Positions 8,307 through 15,860 of a stretch of 64,000 bases of DNA are shown in pieces; within the stretch, counting starts at the first letter, position 1, and each line of letters starts with the position of its first letter. The notes beneath the pieces were generated by a model. That model saw only the letters and a program-made list of their open reading frames with translations, did not search any database and had not been told where the DNA came from. The DNA is from Gp6-AA45 sp035652075 (lineage in GTDB: Bacteria > Acidobacteriota > Vicinamibacteria > Vicinamibacterales > CAVVIG01). Location of the stretch: positions 62,001 to 126,000 of the forward strand of contig DASREL010000110.1 in NCBI GenBank assembly GCA_035652075.1, read 5' to 3'. Position numbers and translations under genes: made by a program.

Positions 8307-9122
8307 TTACTTCATCAAATCGTTCACCGCGTCGTATGGCAGCGCCGCATCGGCGAATCCGTAGGTTCCGGTGGATTTCAATTCGCGGGCAATCGACTGC
8401 ATCAGGGCGACGGTCGCGCGATGCGGGCCGGATCCGACGCTGACGCGCGCGACACCGAGCGACTCGAGCTCTTGCACCGTCGGCGAGCCCTTCACCGCGA
8501 GGATGTTCACGGGCCCGTGGATCCCGCGTGTCAGCGCACCAATCGTCTCGCGATCGCGGACGCCGGGGACGAACACGCACGCGGCGCCGGCTGCGAGAAA
8601 CGCGTTGCCCCGTTCGATCGCGACTGCAAGACGGGATTCCGGCGCTCCGATTCCACGGAGAAAGACGTCGGTGCGCGCGTTGACCACGACCGGGACGCCG
8701 GACTTCGCCGACGCTTTCACGACGGTCGACAGCTTGTCGCATTGCAGCGCCAGCGGCTCGAGCTCCCCGCATCCCGGCACGCAGTCCTCGAGGTTGACGC
8801 CCACCGCCCCTGCGGCGATCACGCGAAGCACGATGTCCGCCAGGGCACTTGGAGTCGTCGCGTATCCGTGCTCGACGTCGGCGGTCACCGGCACCGACAC
8901 GGCGCGCGTGATGCGCGCGATCGCTTCGATCATCTCTTTTGGCGGGACGGCACCGCCATCCGCGTATCCGAGCGCATTGGCGACGCCGGCGCTCGTCGTC
9001 GCGATCGCGGGATAGCCTTCAGCCTCGACGATCCGCGCCGATACGGCGTCCCAGACGTTTGGGAGCACGAGGATTGGCGGCGCCTTGTGCAATTCGCGCA
9101 GCCGCGCAGCTTTGTCGGTCAT
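8307..9122 (-). CDS. isocitrate lyase/PEP mutase superfamily protein
   Basis: This 271-residue TIM-barrel protein has the family strands LPNVWDAVSARIVEAEG at the N-terminus, TADVEHGY (metal-binding acidic cluster) and GVNLEDC. The EDK-x5-NS motif that defines true PEP mutase is missing, so it is more likely a 2-methylisocitrate lyase-like or oxaloacetate-type carbon-carbon lyase. The short length fits the bacterial carboxyvinyl-carboxyphosphonate phosphorylmutase-like group. It sits between two ADOP permease genes. A TATACA hexamer lies 8 bases before the ATG at 9122, so it may have its own leaderless promoter. Confidence 0.85.
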   Translation of the reverse strand: MTDKAARLRELHKAPPILVLPNVWDAVSARIVEAEGYPAIATTSAGVANALGYADGGAVPPKEMIEAIARITRAVSVPVTADVEHGYATTPSALADIVLRVIAAGAVGVNLEDCVPGCGELEPLALQCDKLSTVVKASAKSGVPVVVNARTDVFLRGIGAPESRLAVAIERGNAFLAAGAACVFVPGVRDRETIGALTRGIHGPVNILAVKGSPTVQELESLGVARVSVGSGPHRATVALMQSIARELKSTGTYGFADAALPYDAVNDLMK

Positions 9123-9130
9123 CCGCGCAG

Positions 9131-9136
9131 TGTATA
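9131..9136 (-). promoter_or_regulatory. candidate -10 box (TATACA) before the ICL/PEPM-family gene
   Basis: The hexamer TATACA on the minus strand is separated by 8 bases from the ATG at 9122. It matches the bacterial -10 consensus at five of six positions. Transcription from it would begin at or beside the start codon. No clear -35 was identified. Confidence 0.4.
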
Positions 9137-9140
9137 CGAG

Positions 9141-11702
9141 CTACTCGGCCCGCAGCGCAGCGAGCGGATCGGCGCGCGTTGCGCGGTAGGCAGGAATCAG
9201 GCACGCGGCGAGGGCGATGGCGACCAGCAGCAGCGTCACCGAACCGAAGGTCAGCGGATCGAGTGGGCTGATCGCGAACACGAGCGTCGAGAGGACGCGG
9301 GTCAGCGCGAGCGCGCCCGCAACGCCGCACGCGACGCCCGCGATCGCGAGCCGCAAGCCTTCGCCGACGACCAGCCGCGTCACGTCCACCGGCTGCGCGC
9401 CGAGCGCAAGCCGCACCCCCATCTCTCGCGTCCGCTGCGACACCGAATACGCCATCACCCCGTAAATGCCCACCGCCGCGAGCACGAGCGCGACCACCGC
9501 GAACATCACGAGCAGCGCGGTGCGAAAGCGCGGACGCTCCACCGAATCGCTCATCAGCTGCTCCATCGTCCTCGTGCGGCCGAGCGGAACTTCGGGATCG
9601 AGACGAATGACTTCGTTACGAACGGATGCGACGAGATCGAGCGGATCGCCGACGGTTCGAATCGCGACGATCATCACGCGGAACGGAATCTGCTCGAACG
9701 GCGTGTAGATCGTGATCTCGGGGTCGGCGCTGTCGAGCGGCGAGTACTTCACGTCGCCGACGACGCCCACGATCGTCGAGTCCTGGTTGCCGGATACCAT
9801 CAGCTTGCGGCCGACGGGATCCACATCGCCGAAGAACCGACGTGCGAGCGTGCGATTGATCATCACGACGTTATTGGCTTTCGGATCGGCGTCACGCTCG
9901 TCAAAGGTGCGGCCGGCCACGATCGGAATGCCGAGCGTCCGGAAGTAGGCGCCGCTGACGAAGGGCGATTCGGCGATCGGCTCGGCCTCGCCGTTCGCCA
10001 TCGGATGACCGTCGACGTGAAAGTTCGTGCCGCCGGTCGCAAAACCGGCCGGTAGTCCATCAGCGAGCGCTGCCGATTCGACGGCGGGCATCCGGCGAAT
10101 GGCGTCCAGCAGGCGGTTGTAGAACGCGGTGATCTTCTGCGGCGTATCGTAGGTGTTCGACGGCAGCGAGATCGTCAACGTCAGCAGATGGTCGCTGCGA
10201 AACCCGGCGTCCACCGATTCGATCCGCAGCAGGCTGCGTGTGACCAATCCGGCTACCACAAGCAGCAACAACGACAACGCGAACTCCGCGACGACGAGCG
10301 CGGACCGCAACCGGCGCCGACGCGGTACGTCCATGCCGCTTCGCCCGTCGCCCATCGTCGCCGACAGCGACGATCGCAGCGACACCAACGCGGGTACGAC
10401 TCCGCAGATCGCCGCGCTGACGATCGCGACCGCCACCGTCGCCAGCAACACGCGGCCGTCGATCGGCGCCTCGACATCCCGCAGCATCTGGAAATTCTGC
10501 GGCGCCATCGCCAGGACCGTCTTGACAAGCACTCGCGCGATCGCGAGTCCGGCCATCGCGCCAATGGCCGCGAGCACGACGCTCTCTGTCAACAGTTGCC
10601 GGACGATGCGCGCGCGGCTCGCACCGAGCGCGGTACGGACGGCGATCTCGCGCTCGCGCGCGGTCGCCCGCGCCAGCATCACGTTCGCGACGTTGACGCA
10701 CGCGATCACCAGCACGATCGCCACCGCGCCAAACAACAGGAGCAACACCGGTCGAATGTCGCGGACCGCTTGCTCTTTCAGCGGTCGTGTCACCAGCGTC
10801 CAGCGCTCGCCCGGTCCCGGAAATCGTTTCTGCACCGCTTGCGCGGCGGCGTCGAGGTCCGCGCCAAGATCCGCGGGCGTCACGCCTTTGCGGACGCGCG
10901 CGAGCGTGGACAGCCCCCACGGTCCCTGGCGTGTGGGCATCGCCACAGCGCGCGTGACCCATACGTCGGCGCGATCGCCGCGGGGATACCAGAAGCCGGC
11001 CGGCATCACGCCGGCAATCGGCATCGACTGACCGGCGATCCGCACCTGCCGTCCGATCACGTTCGGGTTGCCGTCGTACACCCGCCGCCAGAACGCATAA
11101 CTGATCACCGCCTTTCTCGGCGCCGTCGGCGCATCGTCGCCGGCGGCAAACGTGTCACCGAGCAGCGGCTTGACGCCGAGCACCTTGAAGATGTCGGCGC
11201 TCGTCCATGCGCCGTAGACCTGCATGGCGCGGTCGCCGTCGACGAACGCGAAGCCCTCGTTCGGCGCGATGTACATCGCGATCGACTCCAGCGCCCGGCT
11301 CCGTTCGCGCAGGAAGTAGAAGTCTGCTGGCGACAGCGATTCGATCCCTTCGGGCAGCTTTGAGTACGTGTGGAAGATACGAATCAGCTGCGACGGCTCT
11401 CGAAACGGGAGGGGGTTCAGGAGCACGGCGTTGATGACGGAGAAGATCGCGGCGTTGGCGCCGATGCCGAGGGCGAGCGTCAGCACGATGACGGCGGACA
11501 CACCGATGTTCTTCCGCAGCGTTCGCCACGCATACTTCACGTCGCCGGACGCGTCCGCCAACAACCCGGCTCCGCGATCGCCCTCGAGCTCGAGCCGCTC
11601 CGATTCGATGGCGCGAGCGGCGTCCGCGTCGCTCATGCCCTGCGCACGCAGTTCGTCGTAGCGGTCGGCCAGGTGTTGTTCGATTTCTTCGCGGCGCGTC
11701 AT
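9141..11702 (-). CDS. ADOP-type ABC permease with N-terminal helical extension
   Basis: This 853-residue protein is built like its neighbour at 5801 but starts with about 60 charged, helical residues (MTRREEIEQHLADRYDELR) typical of ADOP proteins encoded beside PadR regulators. The first TM follows at about 65-90, then two MacB-like periplasmic domains, each followed by an FtsX permease unit (VIACVNVANVMLARATARER near 330 and VYGVMAYSVSQRTREMGVRL near 745). The PadR gene ends 15 bp upstream, so the permease is very probably PadR controlled. Substrate unknown. Confidence 0.93.
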   Translation of the reverse strand: MTRREEIEQHLADRYDELRAQGMSDADAARAIESERLELEGDRGAGLLADASGDVKYAWRTLRKNIGVSAVIVLTLALGIGANAAIFSVINAVLLNPLPFREPSQLIRIFHTYSKLPEGIESLSPADFYFLRERSRALESIAMYIAPNEGFAFVDGDRAMQVYGAWTSADIFKVLGVKPLLGDTFAAGDDAPTAPRKAVISYAFWRRVYDGNPNVIGRQVRIAGQSMPIAGVMPAGFWYPRGDRADVWVTRAVAMPTRQGPWGLSTLARVRKGVTPADLGADLDAAAQAVQKRFPGPGERWTLVTRPLKEQAVRDIRPVLLLLFGAVAIVLVIACVNVANVMLARATAREREIAVRTALGASRARIVRQLLTESVVLAAIGAMAGLAIARVLVKTVLAMAPQNFQMLRDVEAPIDGRVLLATVAVAIVSAAICGVVPALVSLRSSLSATMGDGRSGMDVPRRRRLRSALVVAEFALSLLLLVVAGLVTRSLLRIESVDAGFRSDHLLTLTISLPSNTYDTPQKITAFYNRLLDAIRRMPAVESAALADGLPAGFATGGTNFHVDGHPMANGEAEPIAESPFVSGAYFRTLGIPIVAGRTFDERDADPKANNVVMINRTLARRFFGDVDPVGRKLMVSGNQDSTIVGVVGDVKYSPLDSADPEITIYTPFEQIPFRVMIVAIRTVGDPLDLVASVRNEVIRLDPEVPLGRTRTMEQLMSDSVERPRFRTALLVMFAVVALVLAAVGIYGVMAYSVSQRTREMGVRLALGAQPVDVTRLVVGEGLRLAIAGVACGVAGALALTRVLSTLVFAISPLDPLTFGSVTLLLVAIALAACLIPAYRATRADPLAALRAE

Positions 11703-11717
11703 TCTGACCTCGGTGAA

Positions 11718-12059
11718 TCAGGCATGGTCCACTTGTGCGATTCGGCTGATGGCGTCGACGAACTCGCGCCACGTATCACGCTGCGAGGCGAGGACCTTCG
11801 CGCCCGCCGGCGTGAGCCGGTAGAACCGCCGGCGCCGCTGCCCAGCTTTTTCCACCCAGCGTCCGACGATCCAACCGCGTTTTTCGAGGCGATACAGAAG
11901 GGGGTAGAGCGATGCGACACGAAACACGATCGCCCCGCCGGACTGCGTCTCGATCAGCTTGCTCAGGTCGTACCCGTGGCGCGGCTGCGCTTCGAGCAAC
12001 GATAGAATCAGCAGTTCGGCGCTCCCCTTTTTCAGCTCGCGGTCCAGCATCCCGGTCAT
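11718..12059 (-). CDS. PadR family transcriptional regulator
   Basis: About 113 residues forming a PadR winged helix. The segment LKKGSAELLILSLLEAQPRH is the family's opening helix, followed by GYDLSKLI, SLYPLLYRLEKRGWI (recognition helix and wing) and RRRFYRLTPAG. PadR proteins of this length dimerise through a C-terminal helix and repress adjacent transporter genes. It is followed by an ADOP permease. Start choice is open: in-frame ATGs occur at 12068, 12059 and 12050, and none has a clear Shine-Dalgarno sequence. A large dyad at 12057-12094 covers the start region, which fits autoregulation and a leaderless mRNA. Confidence 0.88.
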   Translation of the reverse strand: MTGMLDRELKKGSAELLILSLLEAQPRHGYDLSKLIETQSGGAIVFRVASLYPLLYRLEKRGWIVGRWVEKAGQRRRRFYRLTPAGAKVLASQRDTWREFVDAISRIAQVDHA

Positions 12060-12094
12060 ATGTCGCATAGCAACATATTGCTCAAGCGCATATG
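12057..12094. promoter_or_regulatory. 38-bp dyad at the padR start, probable PadR operator
   Basis: The stretch has two-fold symmetry. CATATG boxes stand at both ends (12057-12062 and 12089-12094). Each is separated by six bases from an AGCAA (12069-12073) or its complement TTGCT (12078-12082), around a four-base centre. It lies exactly over the start region of padR. PadR proteins bind such AT-rich dyads and usually repress their own gene. The operator role is inference. Confidence 0.6.
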
Positions 12095-12132
12095 ACGGAC
12101 GCAAGGGGGATTTGGTTTACTCGGAGGCGGAC

Positions 12133-12195
12133 GCCGGGTCCAACAGGACCCGGCCTACGATCGGCGCTACCGGATCACGACAGGACCCGGCCTAC
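12133..12195. repeat. GGGTCC/GGACCC palindromic intergenic repeats (two copies)
   Basis: A perfect hairpin with nine-base arms GCCGGGTCC (12133-12141) and GGACCCGGC (12146-12154) and loop AACA is followed by CCTAC. A second half copy CAGGACCCGGCCTAC is at 12181-12195, ending inside the 3' end of the TonB-like gene. They resemble the GGGTC/GACCC palindrome inside the FecR-like gene near 28389-28404. They lie in the gap between padR and the TonB-like gene. A REP-like element is the best reading. Confidence 0.65.
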
Positions 12196-12542
12196 TTCAG
12201 CGTAAAGGTGTGTTCGATGGCGACCTGGACGGCGATCGGCTTGCCGTCCTTCGTCCCGGGCTTGAACGTCCACTGTTTCGTCGCGTCGAGGGCGGCTTGA
12301 TCCAGGCCGTAGGTCGGATCGAGCGACTTCTCGAGCTTCACCTGACCGACCGTTCCGTCGGCCAGCACGACGGCGTCAACGGTGACGCGCCCTTCGATGT
12401 GCGCGTCGCGCGCTTCCTGGGTGTACTGCGCCTTCACGGTCTTGACGACCTGCGGCATGGTGACGCCGTTGCCCGGCTTTTCAACCTGGTCCTGCGCGGC
12501 AACGGCGATCGTGGCGACGAGGATCGCAATCACGGTTTTCAT
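12192..12542 (-). CDS. single-domain secreted TonB C-terminal protein
   Basis: This 116-residue protein has a signal-like N-terminus (MKTVIAILVATIAVAAQD) followed by one TonB C-terminal domain. The features are QVVKTVKAQYTQEARDAHIEG, RVTVDAVVLADGTVGQVKL and an AALDATKQWTFKPGTKDG segment. It lacks the proline-rich spacer and transmembrane anchor of a classic energy transducer, so direct energy coupling is unlikely. Secreted stand-alone versions are common in acidobacteria, with unknown roles. The last codons overlap a palindromic half repeat. Confidence 0.85.
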   Translation of the reverse strand: MKTVIAILVATIAVAAQDQVEKPGNGVTMPQVVKTVKAQYTQEARDAHIEGRVTVDAVVLADGTVGQVKLEKSLDPTYGLDQAALDATKQWTFKPGTKDGKPIAVQVAIEHTFTLK

Positions 12543-12560
12543 AGTGCGTTAGACGTCGAC

Positions 12561-12583
12561 GCAGGCCCGAAGGCCTGCGCTAC
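12561..12583. repeat. REP-like palindrome at the 3' end of the BNR-repeat gene
   Basis: GCAGGCC and GGCCTGC arms surround a short loop, with flanking GCTAC (GTAGC on the minus strand). The TAG stop codon of the gene at 12580-15792 is part of the flanking GTAGC. The same arrangement is seen at 15857 and 37760. Confidence 0.75.
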
Positions 12584-15500
12584 TGCAGCGCTTTCTCGGC
12601 ATCCGCCTTGATCGACGTCCATTCCTTCTGCAACTGCGCGAAGCGCTCGATCGCGCTGGCCGGGACCTTCTGATCCGCCTGCCCCATCTCGCGACCGATG
12701 TTGGACACCTGGTCGATGAACATCTGATCCTCGTACGGCCCACTCTTCGTGACGAGACGCGCCTGCACGGCCTGCAACGCGCTCTCGTTGCCTTTCTTTG
12801 CGTCGATCGCCTGTCGCAGCCGCGCCGAGAGCTGACGCGCGTCCGCGAGCAGATCGCGCACCTTCAACTGGAACGTCGTCTGCGCCTGGAGATCGGCCGT
12901 GGTAATCCCGTCTTTCGCGATGCGCGGATCGATCTTGACAGTGAACGCTTCCGTTTTCGTGACGCCGTTGGCCGTCAGCCGCGCGCGATACGTGCCGGGC
13001 GCGACGAGCGGTCCGTTGCCGCCGAAGCCGCCGCCTTCGCCGTCACCGGCGCCGGCGGGACCGCCCGGATAGCGCAGGTCCCACACGAAGCGGTTCATGC
13101 CGACTTTCGTCGGCAGCGTCGACGGCAGTCCGCCACCACGTCGTCCGCCACCGCGTCCGCCAGCCGGTGCGGCGCGTACCGCGTTCGTATACTCGCGGAC
13201 CACCTTGCCGGCCGTGTCCAGAATCTCGAGCTTCACGTCACCGGACGGATTCGCGAGGAAGTAATCGATCCGCGCGCCCGCTGCCGGATACTCCGGCCAG
13301 TCGGGACGTCCCTGCGACGCGTTGTAGTGGACGCGATACGCCGGCGCCGGCGTGAACAGGAACACGCTCGCGTTGTCGAACGGTTTGATCGGAGCGAGCC
13401 TGAAGGCCTGCGCGACACCCGATTTCGCGCCGTCGTCGGATTTCGCGGCAGGCGTTTGCATCGACACGCGCACAACGTCCCGCCTCTCCTGCCTTTCCCG
13501 CCCATCCTGCCCATCGTTCGCCGTAGACGTCGGTCGTTGACGCTTGTTCATGCTCGCCGCGATCTGTCGCAGCGGCGCCACGTCGTCCATGATCCAGAAC
13601 GATCGCCCCATCGTCGCGATCACGAGATCGCCGTGGTGCACCTTGATATCGGTCACCGGCGTGTTCGGCAGATTCAGCTGCAGCGACTGCCAGTGCTTGC
13701 CTTGATCGAACGAGACGTACGCGCCTTCGAGCGTGCCCGCGTAGAGCAAGCCTTCCTGTTCCGGATCTTCGCGCACGACGTGCATCGGCTGATCGGCCGG
13801 GATGCCGTTGTTGCCGTCCGTGAGCAACGTCCAGTGCTCGCCGTAGTCGTTCGTCATGTAGGCGTACGGTTTGAAGTCGTTCTCGTACATCCGATAGATC
13901 GACACGTACGCCGATCCTTTGCGATGCGGCGAGTCTTCGATCGTGTGCACGCGCCCACCCGGCGGCATCGGCGGCGTGACGTTCTTCCAGTGCGCGCCGT
14001 TGTCTTTCGTCACCCACACCGGACCGTCATTCGATCCGGTCCAGAATACGCCCGGCTCGAGCCGCGACGATCGCATCGAGTACAACGCCGCGTAGACTTC
14101 CTCACCGGTCATGTCGCGCGTGATCGGCTCGCCCGACGTCACGTGACCTTCCGGTCCGTTCGCCGTCACGTCGGGACTGAACTTCGTCCAGTGCACGCCG
14201 CCGTCGATCGACTTATGCACGTACTGCGAGCCGTGATAGACGATGTTCGGGTTGTGCGCGTCGATCTCGATCGGCGATTGGCGCACGAAGCGATACATCA
14301 TGTTCTGCGGCTCTTTGCCGTAGCGCTGCTGCGGGTTGATCCAGTAGTTCTGTTCCTGCCCGGTCGCCATGTTCATGCGACCGAACTCGCCCTTGCAATC
14401 GCCGTACACGATCTTTCCTGACGGGATCGGACGCACCTGGCCGCTCTCGCATCCAGGCAGCGGAATCCAGAGCTGACGCGGATCGTCTGGTCCCCACGCT
14501 GTCGGCGGGAACTGCGGTACCGCGAGGTTCTTGCCGGTGTCCTGCTGCGGACCGTAGATCAAGTACGGGAACTGCTCGTCCGCGTCGACGTGATACATCT
14601 CCGCCGTCGGCTGATTGTTCTGCGTCGACCAACTGCGCCCGCCGTCCTGCGTAATGTTCGCGCCGCCGTCGTTGGTCTCGATCATCACCTTCGGGTTGTC
14701 GGCGTTGAACCAGACGATGTGGTTGTCACCGTGCGGATCGGCAACGGTCGTGAACGTCTTGCCGCCGTCGGTCGATTTGTGGAGACCGAGCTCGGTCACC
14801 CACACTTCGTTTTCATCCTTCGGATTCGCGAAGACTTTGTTGAAGTAGAACGGCCGCGCACGTAGCGCCTGCGTGCTGTTCACGATCGTCCACTTCGCGC
14901 CGCCATCGTCGGACCGATAGAGCCCGCCCTTTGCCCCTTTCGCTTCGACTTGGGCGTAGACGACCTTCGGATTCGACTGCGCGATGTCGACCCAGACCTT
15001 GCCGATCAGATCGTCGGGCAGGCCGTTGCCCATCCGCGACCAGTGATCGCCGCCGTCGGTCGTCTTGTAGACGCCGCCTTCGCTTGCAGGGCCGCCGCTG
15101 ATGATCGTCCACGGTTTGCGCTGCGCGCGCCACGCCCCCGCGTACAGCTCGTTCGGGTTCTGCCAGTTGATCGCGATCGACACGACACCAGTCTGATCGT
15201 TGATCGACAGCACCTTCTGCCAGGTCTTGCCGCCGTCCCTCGTGCGATAGACGCCGCGCTCCGGTCCCCACGCGAACGGATTGCCGACCGCCGCGACGTA
15301 CGCGATGTCGGGGTTCTTCGGGTGGATCTTCAGCTGACCGATCTGCCCGACGTCATGCAGGCCGACGAACTGCCAGGTGCGGCCGGCGTCGGTGGACTTG
15401 TACACGCCGCGGCCGAGGATCACGTTCGATCGGATCGCTTCGCTGCCGGTGCCGACGTAAATCACGTTCGGATTCGAATCGGCGACGTCGATCGCGCCGA

Positions 15501-15792
15501 TCGATCCGGTCGGGATCTGCCCGTCGCTGACCGGCATCCAGGTGATGCCGTAGTTGTCGGTCTTCCACACGCCGCCGCCGGTCGCGCCGAAGTAAAACAC
15601 GTTCGGCTGCGTGCGGACGCCGACCGCGGCCGTCGATCGGCCGCCGCGATGCGGCCCGACCGATCGCCACTTCAAATCCTGATACGTGTTCGGGTTGACG
15701 ATCGCGTTCGCGTTCGACTGCGCATGATCGCGAACCTGATTGACGGTGATGAGGCCGGTGATCGCGAGGGCGAACAGGATGGTCTTACGCAT
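12580..15792 (-). CDS. secreted BNR/Asp-box repeat protein (sortilin/VPS10-like beta-propeller)
   Basis: This 1070-residue protein has a signal peptide (about 1-25) and then a long series of Asp-box repeats of the S-x-D-x-G-x-T-W type, for example KSTDAGRTWQF and RTRDGGKTWQKV. This is the ten-bladed VPS10/sortilin-like propeller widespread in acidobacteria and often labelled glycosyl hydrolase, although no catalytic residues can be assigned. A C-terminal region after about 850 has a beta domain and a helical tail. The linker at about 755-805 is unusual: it contains two dispersed DNA repeats in frame (see 13394 and 13479). The stop codon TAG lies inside another repeat. Confidence 0.88.
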   Translation of the reverse strand: MRKTILFALAITGLITVNQVRDHAQSNANAIVNPNTYQDLKWRSVGPHRGGRSTAAVGVRTQPNVFYFGATGGGVWKTDNYGITWMPVSDGQIPTGSIGAIDVADSNPNVIYVGTGSEAIRSNVILGRGVYKSTDAGRTWQFVGLHDVGQIGQLKIHPKNPDIAYVAAVGNPFAWGPERGVYRTRDGGKTWQKVLSINDQTGVVSIAINWQNPNELYAGAWRAQRKPWTIISGGPASEGGVYKTTDGGDHWSRMGNGLPDDLIGKVWVDIAQSNPKVVYAQVEAKGAKGGLYRSDDGGAKWTIVNSTQALRARPFYFNKVFANPKDENEVWVTELGLHKSTDGGKTFTTVADPHGDNHIVWFNADNPKVMIETNDGGANITQDGGRSWSTQNNQPTAEMYHVDADEQFPYLIYGPQQDTGKNLAVPQFPPTAWGPDDPRQLWIPLPGCESGQVRPIPSGKIVYGDCKGEFGRMNMATGQEQNYWINPQQRYGKEPQNMMYRFVRQSPIEIDAHNPNIVYHGSQYVHKSIDGGVHWTKFSPDVTANGPEGHVTSGEPITRDMTGEEVYAALYSMRSSRLEPGVFWTGSNDGPVWVTKDNGAHWKNVTPPMPPGGRVHTIEDSPHRKGSAYVSIYRMYENDFKPYAYMTNDYGEHWTLLTDGNNGIPADQPMHVVREDPEQEGLLYAGTLEGAYVSFDQGKHWQSLQLNLPNTPVTDIKVHHGDLVIATMGRSFWIMDDVAPLRQIAASMNKRQRPTSTANDGQDGRERQERRDVVRVSMQTPAAKSDDGAKSGVAQAFRLAPIKPFDNASVFLFTPAPAYRVHYNASQGRPDWPEYPAAGARIDYFLANPSGDVKLEILDTAGKVVREYTNAVRAAPAGGRGGGRRGGGLPSTLPTKVGMNRFVWDLRYPGGPAGAGDGEGGGFGGNGPLVAPGTYRARLTANGVTKTEAFTVKIDPRIAKDGITTADLQAQTTFQLKVRDLLADARQLSARLRQAIDAKKGNESALQAVQARLVTKSGPYEDQMFIDQVSNIGREMGQADQKVPASAIERFAQLQKEWTSIKADAEKALQ
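13394..13416. repeat. REP-like element embedded in frame in the BNR gene
   Basis: Reading the minus strand, this 23-base stretch matches the genome's GTAGCGCAGG...CCTGC repeat at about 20 of 23 positions. It is translated as VAQAFRLA near residues 793-800. The stop-generating TAG of the repeat is changed to TCG (GTCGC for GTAGC), which keeps the frame open. It lies in a linker after the propeller. Confidence 0.7.
13479..13513. repeat. CCCGCC/CTGCC short-unit repeat inside the BNR gene
   Basis: A run of CCTGCC and CCCGCC units, read as GGGCAGGATGGGCGGGAAAG on the minus strand. It encodes a very polar stretch GQDGRERQERRD in the linker. The same units recur at 40353-40395 (intergenic) and 45841-45924 (start of the TonB receptor gene). 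Confidence 0.6.
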
Positions 15793-15806
15793 GAGGAAGT
15801 CCCCTT

Positions 15807-15860
15807 GTAGCGCAGGCTTTCAGGCCTGCTGCAACCGGCAGGGCTAAAGCCCTGCGCTAC
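15807..15860. repeat. pair of REP-like palindromes in opposite orientation
   Basis: The first copy runs GTAGCGCAGG to CCTGC (15807-15829). The second is a GCAGGGCT-AAA-GCCCTGC hairpin followed by GCTAC (15838-15860). Together they form a head-to-head pair like a BIME between the BNR gene and the phosphoesterase gene. The TAG stop of the phosphoesterase gene at 15857-15859 is part of the second copy. Confidence 0.75.

Noticed and set aside
464..9122. Phosphonate biosynthesis locus (phosphonopyruvate decarboxylase-like genes near a PEP mutase superfamily gene)
   Set aside because: The superfamily protein lacks the EDK-x5-NS signature of PEP mutase, the genes are 7 kb apart, and no other phosphonate genes are present.
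8421..10055. Long plus-strand open frame (544 codons) opposite the ICL/PEPM and ADOP genes
   Set aside because: Composition is arginine- and histidine-rich without domain pattern; it is the antisense shadow of well-supported minus-strand genes, as are many other long frames in this GC-rich DNA.
12192..12542. Classical TonB energy transducer
   Set aside because: It has a signal sequence instead of a stable anchor and no proline-rich spacer, so only the C-terminal domain is claimed.
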